In this document: positions 6,874 to 18,073 of the stretch, piece by piece
Layout: each line of letters starts with the position of its first letter
Position numbering within the stretch: the stretch's first letter is position 1
Assembly (NCBI RefSeq): GCF_020162115.1
Contig: NZ_CP083911.1
Location: 2,851,588-2,915,587, forward strand
Direction: 5' to 3'
Source of the DNA: Tepidimonas taiwanensis
Lineage (GTDB): Bacteria > Pseudomonadota > Gammaproteobacteria > Burkholderiales > Burkholderiaceae_C
Length of the DNA stretch: 64,000 nt
Notes under the pieces: model-generated
What the model was told of the DNA's origin: nothing
The model's input: the letters and a program-made list of their open reading frames with translations, nothing else
Database searches by the model: none
Translations under genes and position numbers: made by a program

Positions 6874-7929
6874 TCAGTGTCGCCTGCGCCGCGCGGCCGA
6901 CGGGGTCATGCCGGTCCAGCGCTTGAAGGCGCGGTGGAACGCGCTGGGCTCCGAAAAACCCAGCAGGTAGGCCACCTCGCCCAGCGCCAGCCGTTCATCG
7001 GCGAGGTAGCGCAGGGCGAGCTCGTGGCGCACCTGGTCCACCAGTTGGGCGTAGGGCGTGCCCTCGGCGTGCAGGTGCCGCTGCAAACTGCGCTCACTGC
7101 GGTGCAGGTGCCGCGCCACCTGCGCGAGGGTCGGTGGCCCATCGGCCATGTGCTCGGTCAACAGGCGGCGCACCTGTGCGGTCAGCGTCTCGGCCGCGGA
7201 CGGGAGGGTTGCCAACCGCTGTTCGGCGTGGGCCGTGACGATGCGCGACAGTCCCGGGTCGGCGGCCGGCACCGGGCGGTCGAGCATCGCGGCCGACAAC
7301 ACCAGACACGATGCCGGCGCATCAAACCGCGGCACGACGCCCAACATGGCCCGGTAAGCCTCGGCGTGCCCGGGGTTGGGATGCGCGAAGTCGACCGCGA
7401 GCGCCTGCACCGGTTCGCCACAGAGCTGCGACGCCACCACCACCAGCGAGGCGAGGGTGAACTCCGCCGCGTGCCGGCACGGCCGCCGCGCGGTGTCCGC
7501 AAAGCGATGGGTGATGCGTACGGTAGGGCCGTCGATCGATACCTCGAACGTCGCCAGGTCGTGCATCAGGCGGTTGTAGCGCGCGAGGCGCTGCAGCGCG
7601 GCGCGCAGGTCGGGTGCTGTGCGCACGGCATAGTCCAACACGTCGAAACCCCCGGGGCGGATCGTTGTCGCGGTGCGCAGGCCAAACAGCGGGTCATGCG
7701 CCCACTCGGCCGCCAGGTTCCACAGCCGCTCCTCGACGGAGAGCGGCATGCGTGCCTCCACGTCCGCGAGCCACGCGGGGTCAAAGCCCGATGCGGCCAT
7801 CAGCCGATGCGCATCGACGCCGCGCGCCGTCGCGGCCTGCACGATCAGCGCGCCGATGCGGGCCGAGACCCGGGGGTTGTCGGCACGAGGGCGCCCGGCG
7901 CGGGATCGGTTCGACAACGCGGCATTCAT
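6874..7929 (-). CDS. AraC-family regulator with arabinose-binding-type N-terminal domain
   Basis: 351 residues. Residues about 20-210 resemble the effector domain found in OruR/ArgR-type AraC regulators (SFDP-like start, FDVLDYAVRTAPDLRAALQRL). Residues about 250-345 carry the two helix-turn-helix motifs of the family, TLAQVARHLHRSERSLQRHL and LGEVAYLLGFSEPSAFHRAF, ending in the usual FKRWTGMTP. It is a DNA-binding activator or repressor in the cytoplasm with an unknown ligand. Its 3' end faces the hydrolase gene 39 bp away. The start at 7929 gives a normal family length. Confidence 0.92.
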   Translation of the reverse strand: MNAALSNRSRAGRPRADNPRVSARIGALIVQAATARGVDAHRLMAASGFDPAWLADVEARMPLSVEERLWNLAAEWAHDPLFGLRTATTIRPGGFDVLDYAVRTAPDLRAALQRLARYNRLMHDLATFEVSIDGPTVRITHRFADTARRPCRHAAEFTLASLVVVASQLCGEPVQALAVDFAHPNPGHAEAYRAMLGVVPRFDAPASCLVLSAAMLDRPVPAADPGLSRIVTAHAEQRLATLPSAAETLTAQVRRLLTEHMADGPPTLAQVARHLHRSERSLQRHLHAEGTPYAQLVDQVRHELALRYLADERLALGEVAYLLGFSEPSAFHRAFKRWTGMTPSAARRRRH

Positions 7930-7988
7930 GCGTCATCATCGTAACCGCAGGACACCAAGACCGAAGCGGCACGCCGTGCACAGCGTGG

Positions 7989-8130
7989 ATGAACGGCATC
8001 ACGACGCGCCCGCATCGGACGGGCCAGCCGTACCGGTGGCACGTCAACGACGGCGAGGAGGTGTTTGCCGTGCTCGGCGGCGAGGTGGAGATGCGCTACC
8101 GGCAGGACGGGCGGGAGTACCATCGCGCCC
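7989..8130 (+). pseudogene. Cupin-domain relic
   Basis: Reads YRWHVNDGEEVFAVLGGEVE followed by MRYRQDGREY, the typical first cupin motif (WH ... EE-x-F-x-VL-x-G), with an ATG at 7989. The second half of the cupin is absent because the frame runs directly into the start of xthA. There is no start region typical of a full cupin gene. It looks like the N-terminal remainder of a deleted gene. A short expressed peptide cannot be excluded. Confidence 0.45.
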
Positions 8131-8922
8131 ATGCTCACCGTCACCACCCTCAACCTCAACGGCATCCGCTCGGCCGCCAGCAAGGGGCTGGCGGACTGGG
8201 TGGCTGCCGCCGCCCCCGATCTGCTGTGCGTGCAGGAGCTCAAGGCGCAGCCGCAGGACCTGGCCGGGCGCTTCGACACGCTGGCCGGGTTGCGCGGCCA
8301 TTTTCACTGCGCGGCGCGCAAAGGCTACTCGGGCGTCGGGATCTACAGCCGGCACGAGCCGAGCGACGTCGTCGTCGGCATCGGCGTGCCCGAGTTCGAC
8401 GACGAGGGGCGTTACGTCGAGCTGCGCTTCGACACGCCCGCGCACAAGCGCAGCGTGGTGAGCGTCTATTTCCCGAGCGGCTCCTCCGGCGACGAACGGC
8501 AGCAGGCGAAGTTTCGCTTTCTGGACGAGATCGCGCCGCAGCTGGCGCGGCTGGCCGCGACGCGCGAGTGCCTGGTGTGTGGCGACATCAACATCGCGCA
8601 CACCGAGCGGGACCTGAAAAACTGGCGCAGCAACCAGAAAAACAGCGGCTTTCTGCCCGAGGAACGGGCGTGGATGACGCGGCTGCTCGCCGACGGGGCC
8701 TGGGTCGACGTGTACCGCCGCCTGTACCCGGATGCCGGCGAGGAGGGCTACACGTGGTGGAGCAACCGCGGTCAGGCGTGGGCGAAGAACGTCGGCTGGC
8801 GCATCGACTACCACCTGGCCACGCCGGGCTGGGCCGCGGCGGCGCGCGACGCCACCATCTACAAGGCGCAGCGCTTCAGCGACCACGCGCCGTTGACGGT
8901 GACGTACGCGCTCGGGCTGTGA
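8131..8922 (+). CDS. xthA: Exodeoxyribonuclease III
   Basis: 263 residues, close to the 268 of the E. coli enzyme. All catalytic elements of the exonuclease III/APE1 family are present: LNLNGIRSA near the N-terminus, the metal ligand Glu in CVQELKA, YSGVGIYS, CGDINIAHTERDLKN, WRIDYHLAT and the final SDHAPL. It repairs abasic sites and removes 3' blocks in DNA. The ATG at 8131 is chosen because homologues begin directly with the beta strand; the longer frame is the cupin relic region. It stands alone, upstream of the str operon. Confidence 0.95.
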   Translation: MLTVTTLNLNGIRSAASKGLADWVAAAAPDLLCVQELKAQPQDLAGRFDTLAGLRGHFHCAARKGYSGVGIYSRHEPSDVVVGIGVPEFDDEGRYVELRFDTPAHKRSVVSVYFPSGSSGDERQQAKFRFLDEIAPQLARLAATRECLVCGDINIAHTERDLKNWRSNQKNSGFLPEERAWMTRLLADGAWVDVYRRLYPDAGEEGYTWWSNRGQAWAKNVGWRIDYHLATPGWAAAARDATIYKAQRFSDHAPLTVTYALGL

Positions 8923-9021
8923 CGCCGCTGGCCCGGCGGGTCAAGGCGCCGCTGGTGCTCCCTGAACCCAGCGGGCGGGGCGCGCGCGACCGTGTGCGCC
9001 GGTGGTAGGCCCGTGGTGGGC

Positions 9022-9050
9022 TTGCAGTCCGCTGGGCCTCGTGATACAGT
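9022..9050 (+). promoter_or_regulatory. Sigma-70 promoter of the str operon (rpsL)
   Basis: -35 TTGCAG (9022-9027), a 17-bp spacer and -10 TACAGT (9045-9050), about 60 bp before the rpsL ATG. The match and spacing are good and the position is right for the main promoter of rpsL-rpsG-fusA-tuf. Confidence 0.65.
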
Positions 9051-9056
9051 TGAGGG

Positions 9057-9097
9057 CTTTTCGGGCTCGACCCGAAAGGGTGAGCTCTTCTTCTCAC
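9057..9097 (+). promoter_or_regulatory. Two-hairpin leader of rpsL
   Basis: The transcript leader can form a hairpin with stem TTTCGGG/CCCGAAA (9059-9065 with 9071-9077, loop CTCGA; a G-T and a C-G pair may extend it). A second, shorter one follows: GTGAG/CTCAC (9080-9084 with 9093-9097). No T-run follows, so it is not a terminator. It could affect translation or stability. Confidence 0.4.
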
Positions 9098-9110
9098 GTT
9101 TAGGGACGTT

Positions 9111-9488
9111 ATGCCAACCATCAACCAACTCGTGCGCCACGGGCGGACGGCCGAAAAGGCCAAGTCCAAGAGCCCGGCGATGCAAAACTGCCCCCAGCGC
9201 CGGGGCGTGTGCACCCGCGTCTACACCACGACGCCGAAGAAGCCGAACTCCGCGCTGCGCAAGGTCGCCAAGGTGCGCCTGACCAACGGCTTCGAGGTCA
9301 TCTCCTACATCGGCGGTGAAGGCCATAACCTGCAGGAGCACTCGGTGGTGCTCGTGCGCGGCGGTCGTGTGAAGGACCTGCCGGGTGTGCGTTACCACAT
9401 CGTGCGTGGTTCGCTGGACCTGCAGGGCGTCAAAGACCGCAAGCAGGCGCGCTCCAAGTACGGCGCGAAGCGGCCCAAGAAGGCCTGA
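9111..9488 (+). CDS. rpsL: 30S ribosomal protein S12
   Basis: 125 residues, the normal bacterial length, starting MPTINQLVRHGR. The conserved loops TTPKKPNSALRK and RGGRVKDLPGVRYH carry the lysines that change in streptomycin-resistant strains; here both are wild-type Lys. S12 sits at the decoding centre of the small subunit. First gene of the str operon, with its promoter at 9022-9050. Confidence 0.98.
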   Translation: MPTINQLVRHGRTAEKAKSKSPAMQNCPQRRGVCTRVYTTTPKKPNSALRKVAKVRLTNGFEVISYIGGEGHNLQEHSVVLVRGGRVKDLPGVRYHIVRGSLDLQGVKDRKQARSKYGAKRPKKA

Positions 9489-9672
9489 TCGGCGGTGGTG
9501 CCGCTGCACGCGTGTGTGGCCGTCATGCGGCTGTCACGCATCGGTGTCGAAATGCCTGGCTGGCGGGTGTTTCGGCAGTGTGACCCCGGTGCGCCGGAGG
9601 TCGAGTAAGTGAGGGTCCCGTGTCGGCCCTCGAGGCACCCCGGGTGCCAACTGAAGCAAAGAGGTAACGAAC

Positions 9673-10143
9673 ATGCCACGTCGTCGCGAAGTCCCCAAAC
9701 GTGAAATCCTGCCGGATCCGAAGTTCGGCAACGTCGAGCTCTCCAAGTTCATGAACGTCATCATGGAGAGCGGCAAGAAGGCCGTGGCCGAGCGCATCGT
9801 CTACGGCGCGCTGGAGCACATCGAGAAGAAGACGGGCAAGGACCCGCTCGAGGTGTTCAGCACCGCGATCAACAACGTCAAGCCGCTGGTGGAAGTCAAG
9901 TCCCGCCGTGTCGGGGGCGCCAACTACCAGGTGCCGGTGGAAGTGCGCCCCGTGCGCCGTCAGGCGCTGGCGATGCGCTGGATCAAGCAGGCCGCGCGCA
10001 AGCGCAGCGAGAAGTCGATGGCGCTGCGCCTGGCCAACGAGCTGATCGAGGCCACCGAAGGCCGCGGCGGCGCGATGAAGAAGCGCGACGAAGTCCACCG
10101 CATGGCCGAAGCCAACAAGGCGTTCAGCCACTTCCGCTTCTGA
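9673..10143 (+). CDS. rpsG: 30S ribosomal protein S7
   Basis: 156 residues, normal length (MPRRREVPKREILPDPKFG). It nucleates assembly of the 3' domain of 16S rRNA and, in E. coli, represses its own operon from the rpsL-rpsG gap. That gap is unusually wide here (184 bp), so there is room for an RNA control element, although I could not recognise one. RBS AAAGAGG lies just upstream of the ATG. Confidence 0.98.
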   Translation: MPRRREVPKREILPDPKFGNVELSKFMNVIMESGKKAVAERIVYGALEHIEKKTGKDPLEVFSTAINNVKPLVEVKSRRVGGANYQVPVEVRPVRRQALAMRWIKQAARKRSEKSMALRLANELIEATEGRGGAMKKRDEVHRMAEANKAFSHFRF

Positions 10144-10174
10144 CGCGTCGGCGTCCCGGCTGCGCCCCTCACGT

Positions 10175-10215
10175 CCAAGCCCGCCGTCACCGCGATCCGA
10201 GGCCGGCGGGCTTGG
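10175..10215 (+). promoter_or_regulatory. Large hairpin between rpsG and fusA
   Basis: A 12-bp perfect stem (CCAAGCCCGCCG, 10175-10186, with CGGCGGGCTTGG, 10204-10215) closes a 17-nt loop, 24 nt before the fusA ATG. No T-run follows, so it is more likely a processing or attenuation element than a terminator. Confidence 0.45.
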
Positions 10216-10239
10216 CCCATCCGAATCTGGAGTTTTCTC

Positions 10240-12342
<2,103 letters not shown>

Positions 12343-12456
12343 ACCCTACCCGTCTGCGGCACCCCGCAGCGGGGTGGGGCGGCTGCCCGTGGCCGGCCCG
12401 TGTTGCAGACGTAAAACCGTCACGGGCGTTGCTCTTTGCAGACAAAGGAATCGATC

Positions 12457-13647
<1,191 letters not shown>

Positions 13648-13658
13648 GGCGGGCGGTC

Positions 13659-13970
13659 ATGAACAAGCAAAAGATCCGCATCCGCCTCAAAGCGTTCGAC
13701 TACAAGCTGATCGACGCTTCTGCCGCCGAGATCGTCGACACCGCCAAGCGCACCGGCGCCATCGTCAAGGGCCCCGTGCCCCTGCCGACGCGCATGAAGC
13801 GTTTCGACATCCTGCGCTCGCCGCACGTCAACAAGACGAGCCGCGACCAGTTCGAGATCCGCACGCACCAGCGCCTGATGGACATCGTCGATCCGACGGA
13901 CAAGACGGTGGACGCGCTGATGAAGCTGGACCTGCCGGCCGGCGTGGACGTCGAGATCAAGCTGCAGTGA
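13659..13970 (+). CDS. rpsJ: 30S ribosomal protein S10
   Basis: 103 residues, normal length (MNKQKIRIRLKAFDYKLID). It belongs to the 30S head and is also NusE, the partner of NusB in antitermination. It follows tuf by 11 bp, so it can be read from the str transcript. A separate promoter lies after it, before rplC. Confidence 0.98.
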   Translation: MNKQKIRIRLKAFDYKLIDASAAEIVDTAKRTGAIVKGPVPLPTRMKRFDILRSPHVNKTSRDQFEIRTHQRLMDIVDPTDKTVDALMKLDLPAGVDVEIKLQ

Positions 13971-13983
13971 TCGGCCGCGTCGC

Positions 13984-14023
13984 TTGACGCTGCGAAGCCC
14001 GCAATGTACAATTGCGGGCTTCG
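13984..14023 (+). promoter_or_regulatory. Strong promoter embedded in a 13-bp hairpin, before rplC
   Basis: -35 TTGACG (13984-13989), exactly 17 bp, then -10 TACAAT (14007-14012). Spacer and -10 lie inside a perfect 13-bp inverted repeat (13993-14005 with 14011-14023, loop GTACA), followed by TCCTTTT. Read from upstream the hairpin can act as a leaky terminator for the str transcript. Read as DNA it is a promoter for rplC onward. Confidence 0.65.
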
Positions 14024-14137
14024 TCCTTTTGGGGCGAAGGCAATGTTGCAACCTGCCCGCGCGTGCGGTGCCGAGTGTCGGCGTCGTGTCAGCGGGCCAT
14101 CAGACCCGGCCAATTGCAGTCGGGAGCGGAGAAAACC

Positions 14138-14797
14138 ATGAGTCTGAGCAACTCTCTGGGGTTGTTGGGCCGCAAGGTGGGCATGATGCGTCTGTTCACC
14201 GAGGATGGGGACGCGGTGCCCGTCACGGTGGTCGATGTGTCCAACAACCGGGTGGCACAGGTCAAGACCCAGGCCACCGATGGCTACGACGCCCTGCAGG
14301 TGGCCTTCGGCAAGCGCCGCGCCTCGCGCGTGACCAAGCCGATGGCGGGTCACTACGCCAAGGCCGGTGTCGAAGCCGGCGAAATCCTCCAGGAATTCCG
14401 GGTCAGCGCCGAAGTCGCGGCCAAGTACGCGCCGGGCGCCACCCTGTCCGTGACCGAGCTGTTCCAGCCGGGCCAGAAGGTCGATGTGCAGGGCACGTCG
14501 ATCGGTAAGGGCTTCGCGGGCACCATCAAGCGCCACAACTTCGGCTCGCAGCGCGCCTCGCACGGCAACAGCCGCTCGCACAACGTGCCGGGTTCGATCT
14601 CGATGGCGCAGGACCCGGGTCGCGTCTTCCCGGGCAAGCGCATGACCGGCCACATGGGCTGCGAGACCGTGACGACCCAGAACCTCGACGTGGTGCGTGT
14701 CGACGCCGAGCGTCAGCTGCTCCTGATCAAGGGGGCCGTTCCGGGTGCCAAGGGCGGCTTCGTGACCGTCCGTCCGGCCGTCAAGGCCGCCAAGTAA
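14138..14797 (+). CDS. rplC: 50S ribosomal protein L3
   Basis: 219 residues from the ATG at 14138. It starts MSLSNSLGLLGRKVGMMRLF, as in beta-proteobacteria, and contains the conserved HNFGSQRASHGNSRSH loop that reaches towards the peptidyl-transferase centre. RBS GGAGCGGAG just upstream. The frame is open further 5' but that part is leader. First gene after the internal promoter. Confidence 0.97.
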   Translation: MSLSNSLGLLGRKVGMMRLFTEDGDAVPVTVVDVSNNRVAQVKTQATDGYDALQVAFGKRRASRVTKPMAGHYAKAGVEAGEILQEFRVSAEVAAKYAPGATLSVTELFQPGQKVDVQGTSIGKGFAGTIKRHNFGSQRASHGNSRSHNVPGSISMAQDPGRVFPGKRMTGHMGCETVTTQNLDVVRVDAERQLLLIKGAVPGAKGGFVTVRPAVKAAK

Positions 14798-14808
14798 GGA
14801 GCGAACGG

Positions 14809-15429
14809 ATGCAAGTCGAACTCCTCAACGACCAGGGTCAGGCTGCCTCCACCGTCGAGGTGCCCGAGACCGTCTTCGGTCGCGAATTCAACGAAGCGCT
14901 GGTGCACCAGCTCGTCGTCGCCTACCAGGCCAACGCCCGCCAGGGCACGCGCGCACAGAAGGATCGCGGTGCCGTCAAGCACACGACCAAGAAGCCGTTC
15001 CGCCAGAAGGGCACCGGTAATGCGCGTGCCGGTATGACCTCGTCGCCGCTGTGGCGCGGGGGCGGCAAGATCTTCCCGAGCAGCCCCAACGAAAACTTCA
15101 GCCAGAAGCTCAACAAGAAGATGTACCGCGCCGGCATGGCCGCCATCTTCTCGCAGCTGCTGCGCGAGGGGCGTCTGTCGGTGGTCGAGTCGATCAAGGT
15201 CGAAGCGCCCAAGACCAAGCTGCTGGCCAGCAAGCTCAAGGCGATGAACCTGAATTCGGCGCTCATCATCGCCGACGAAATCGACGAAAACCTCTACCTG
15301 GCGTCGCGCAACCTGCCCAACGTGCTGGTCGTCGAGCCGCGCTACGCCGACCCCGTGTCGCTGGTGCACTTCAAGAAGGTGCTCGTCACCAAGGGTGCGC
15401 TGGATCAGATCAAGGAGATGTTCGCATGA
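14809..15429 (+). CDS. rplD: 50S ribosomal protein L4
   Basis: 206 residues, normal length (MQVELLNDQGQA). It contains the extended loop FRQKGTGNARAGMTSSPLWRGGG that lines the exit tunnel. In E. coli L4 also represses the S10 operon through its leader. Whether the hairpin leader before rplC plays that part here is open. The stop overlaps the rplW start (ATGA). Confidence 0.98.
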   Translation: MQVELLNDQGQAASTVEVPETVFGREFNEALVHQLVVAYQANARQGTRAQKDRGAVKHTTKKPFRQKGTGNARAGMTSSPLWRGGGKIFPSSPNENFSQKLNKKMYRAGMAAIFSQLLREGRLSVVESIKVEAPKTKLLASKLKAMNLNSALIIADEIDENLYLASRNLPNVLVVEPRYADPVSLVHFKKVLVTKGALDQIKEMFA

Positions 15430-15740
15430 GCCAGCCGAAGTTCGACGAAGGTCGCCTGATGCAGGTGCTGGTGGCGCCGATCATCTCGGAGAAGGCCACC
15501 CGCGTGGGCGAAAAGACCAACACCGTCCTGTTCAAGGTGCTGCGCGACGCCAGCAAGCCCGAGATCAAGGCGGCGGTGGAGCTGCTGTTCAACGTCAAGG
15601 TGCAGGACGTCAACGTCCTGAACCGCAAGGGCAAGGTCAAGCGCTTCGGCAAGACCATCGGTCGCCGTGACCACGTGCGCAAGGCCTATGTGACCCTGGC
15701 CGAGGGCCAGGAGATCCAGTTCGGCGCAGAAGGGATCTGA
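15426..15740 (+). CDS. rplW: 50S ribosomal protein L23
   Basis: 104 residues from the ATG at 15426, which overlaps the rplD stop by 4 nt, so translation is probably coupled. The family pattern LVAPIISEKAT ... VNVLNRKGKVKRFGK is clear. L23 lies at the tunnel exit and is the docking site for trigger factor and SRP. Confidence 0.97.
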   Translation: MSQPKFDEGRLMQVLVAPIISEKATRVGEKTNTVLFKVLRDASKPEIKAAVELLFNVKVQDVNVLNRKGKVKRFGKTIGRRDHVRKAYVTLAEGQEIQFGAEGI

Positions 15741-15744
15741 GATC

Positions 15745-16569
15745 ATGGCAGTCATCAAGATGAAGCCGACCTCGCCGGGCCGCCGCGGCATGGTGAAGGT
15801 CACTCGTGAGCACCTGTACAAGGGCCCCGGTTACGCGCCGCTGCTGGAGCCGCTGGCCAAGACGTCCGGGCGCAACAACAACGGCCACATCACCGTGCGC
15901 CACAAGGGCGGCGGTGCCAAGCACCACTACCGCCTGATCGACTTCCGCCGCGACAAGGACGGCATCCCCGCGAAGGTCGAGCGGCTGGAGTACGACCCGA
16001 ACCGCACCGCGCACATCGCGCTGCTGTGCTACGCCGATGGCGAGCGCCGCTACATCATCGCGCCGCGCGGCATCGAAGTGGGTCAGACCGTGGTGAGCGG
16101 CAGCGAGTCGCCGATCCGTGTCGGCAACACGCTGCCGATCCGCAACATCCCGGTGGGTTCGACCATCCACTGCATCGAGCTCAAGCCCGGCAAGGGTGCG
16201 CAGCTGGCCCGCTCGGCCGGTGCGTCCGCCGTGCTGCTGGCGCGCGAGGGCGTCTACGCCCAGGTGCGGCTGCGCTCCGGTGAGGTGCGCAAGGTGCACG
16301 TGGACTGCCGCGCCACGATCGGCGAGGTCTCCAACACCGAACACAACCTGCGTCAGCTGGGCAAGGCCGGCGTCAAGCGTCACATGGGCATCCGTCCGAC
16401 GGTGCGCGGTGTGGCGATGAACCCGATCGATCACCCGCACGGGGGTGGTGAGGGCCGTACCGGTACCGGTCAGCCGCCGCGCGATCCGTGGGGCAACCTG
16501 ACCAAGGGTTACCGCACCCGTCACAACCGCCGCACGCAGAACATGATCGTGTCGCGCCGCAAGAAGTAA
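15745..16569 (+). CDS. rplB: 50S ribosomal protein L2
   Basis: 274 residues, normal length. It contains GRNNNGHITVRHKGGGAK and the conserved C-terminal VAMNPIDHPHGGGEGRT, whose His is required for peptidyl-transferase function. Only 4 bp separate it from rplW. Confidence 0.98.
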   Translation: MAVIKMKPTSPGRRGMVKVTREHLYKGPGYAPLLEPLAKTSGRNNNGHITVRHKGGGAKHHYRLIDFRRDKDGIPAKVERLEYDPNRTAHIALLCYADGERRYIIAPRGIEVGQTVVSGSESPIRVGNTLPIRNIPVGSTIHCIELKPGKGAQLARSAGASAVLLAREGVYAQVRLRSGEVRKVHVDCRATIGEVSNTEHNLRQLGKAGVKRHMGIRPTVRGVAMNPIDHPHGGGEGRTGTGQPPRDPWGNLTKGYRTRHNRRTQNMIVSRRKK

Positions 16570-16580
16570 AGGGTTGAGCC

Positions 16581-16856
16581 ATGTCCCGTTCTCTGAAAAA
16601 AGGTCCCTTCGTTGACCATCACCTGATGGCCAAGGTCGAGAAGGCGCAGGCCGCCAAGGACAAGAAGCCGATCAAGACCTGGTCGCGGCGCTCCACGATC
16701 CTGCCCGAGTTCATCGGCCTGACGATTGCCGTGCACAACGGCAAGCAGCACGTGCCGGTGTACATCACCGAGCAGATGGTCGGTCACAAGCTGGGCGAGT
16801 TCTCGCTGACGCGCTCGTTCAAGGGCCACCCCGGCGACAAGAAAGCCAAGAAGTGA
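16581..16856 (+). CDS. rpsS: 30S ribosomal protein S19
   Basis: 91 residues, normal length (MSRSLKKGPFVDHHL). It has the conserved RRSTILPEFIGLTIAVHNGK segment. It sits in the 30S head in complex with S13. Confidence 0.98.
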   Translation: MSRSLKKGPFVDHHLMAKVEKAQAAKDKKPIKTWSRRSTILPEFIGLTIAVHNGKQHVPVYITEQMVGHKLGEFSLTRSFKGHPGDKKAKK

Positions 16857-16867
16857 GGATTGAATCC

Positions 16868-17197
16868 ATGGAAACCCGCTGTATCGTTCGCGGCGTTCGC
16901 CTCTCGGCCGACAAGGGCCGGCTGGTGGCCGACCTGATTCGCGGCAAGAAGGTGGACCAGGCCCTGCAGATCCTGACCTTCACGCCGAAGAAGGCCGCCG
17001 GCATCATCAAGAAGGCGCTGCTGTCCGCCATCGCCAACGCCGAGCACAACGACGGTGCCGACATCGACGAGCTGAAGGTCAAGACCATCCACGTCGAGCA
17101 GGGCACCACGCTCAAGCGCTTCACCGCGCGTGCCAAGGGCCGGGGCAACCGCATCAGCAAGCCGACCTGCCACATCTACGTGACCGTGGGTAACTGA
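16868..17197 (+). CDS. rplV: 50S ribosomal protein L22
   Basis: 109 residues from the ATG at 16868 (METRCIVRGVRLS), the usual length. GAGGATT upstream serves as RBS. A GTG at 16853 overlapping the rpsS stop would add five residues that homologues lack, so it was not chosen. It contains the beta-hairpin TLKRFTARAKGRGNRI of the exit tunnel. Confidence 0.96.
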   Translation: METRCIVRGVRLSADKGRLVADLIRGKKVDQALQILTFTPKKAAGIIKKALLSAIANAEHNDGADIDELKVKTIHVEQGTTLKRFTARAKGRGNRISKPTCHIYVTVGN

Positions 17198-17213
17198 CGA
17201 GGAAAGGAAGACC

Positions 17214-18071
17214 ATGGGGCAGAAAATCCATCCTACGGGCTTTCGCCTGTCGGTGACCCGCAACTGGGCGAGCCGCTGGTACGCCAGCAACCGCGATTTC
17301 GCCGGCATGCTCGCCGACGACATCAAGGTGCGTGAGTACCTGCGCAGCAAGCTCAAAAACGCCGCCGTCTCGCGCATCGTCATCGAGCGTCCCGCCAAGA
17401 ACGCGCGCATCACGATCTACTCGGCCCGTCCGGGTGTGGTGATCGGCAAGAAGGGCGAGGACATCGAGCGCCTGAAGAAGGATCTCGCCGCGATGCTGGG
17501 CGTGCCGGTGGCCGTCAACATCGAGGAAATCCGCAAGCCCGAGGTCGATGCGCAGCTCATCGCCGACAGCATCACCCAGCAGCTCGAGAAGCGCATCATG
17601 TTCCGCCGCGCGATGAAGCGCGCGATGCAAAACGCGATGCGCCTGGGCGCCCAGGGCGTCAAGATCATGTCGTCGGGGCGTCTCAACGGCATCGAAATCG
17701 CGCGCACCGAGTGGTACCGCGAGGGTCGCGTGCCGCTGCACACGCTGCGCGCCGATATCGACTACGGCACCTCGGTGGCCAAGACCACCTACGGCACCAT
17801 CGGCGTCAAGGTGTGGGTGTACAAAGGCGACAACCTGGGCCGCAACGACGTCCCGTCGCTCGACAGCACGCCGCGCCCGGACGACGAGCGCCGCCCGCGT
17901 GGCCCGCGCCGTGATGGCGCGCGCCCGGCCCGTGGTGGCGCCCGCCGTGGCAGCAACGCGGCCCCGGCCGACGGCAGCGACAAGCCGGCCGAGGCCACCG
18001 CACAACCCGCCGTTAAGCGCGTTCGTTCCGACGCACCCGCGCCTGCAGCCGCGGACGGCAAAGGAGAATAA
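17214..18071 (+). CDS. rpsC: 30S ribosomal protein S3
   Basis: 285 residues, about 50 more than E. coli S3. The N-terminal KH domain with VVIGKKGEDIE (about 79-89) and the C-terminal domain ending GVKVWVYKGD are normal. The extra tail from about residue 218 is rich in Arg, Pro, Ala and Gly, low in complexity and probably disordered. S3 helps form the mRNA entry channel. Long basic S3 tails occur in this order. Confidence 0.97.
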   Translation: MGQKIHPTGFRLSVTRNWASRWYASNRDFAGMLADDIKVREYLRSKLKNAAVSRIVIERPAKNARITIYSARPGVVIGKKGEDIERLKKDLAAMLGVPVAVNIEEIRKPEVDAQLIADSITQQLEKRIMFRRAMKRAMQNAMRLGAQGVKIMSSGRLNGIEIARTEWYREGRVPLHTLRADIDYGTSVAKTTYGTIGVKVWVYKGDNLGRNDVPSLDSTPRPDDERRPRGPRRDGARPARGGARRGSNAAPADGSDKPAEATAQPAVKRVRSDAPAPAAADGKGE

Positions 18072-18073
18072 AC

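Noticed and set aside
8065..8130. Earlier start for exonuclease III
   Set aside because: The extra 22 residues match nothing in the family and overlap the cupin relic frame; homologues start at the 8131 ATG.
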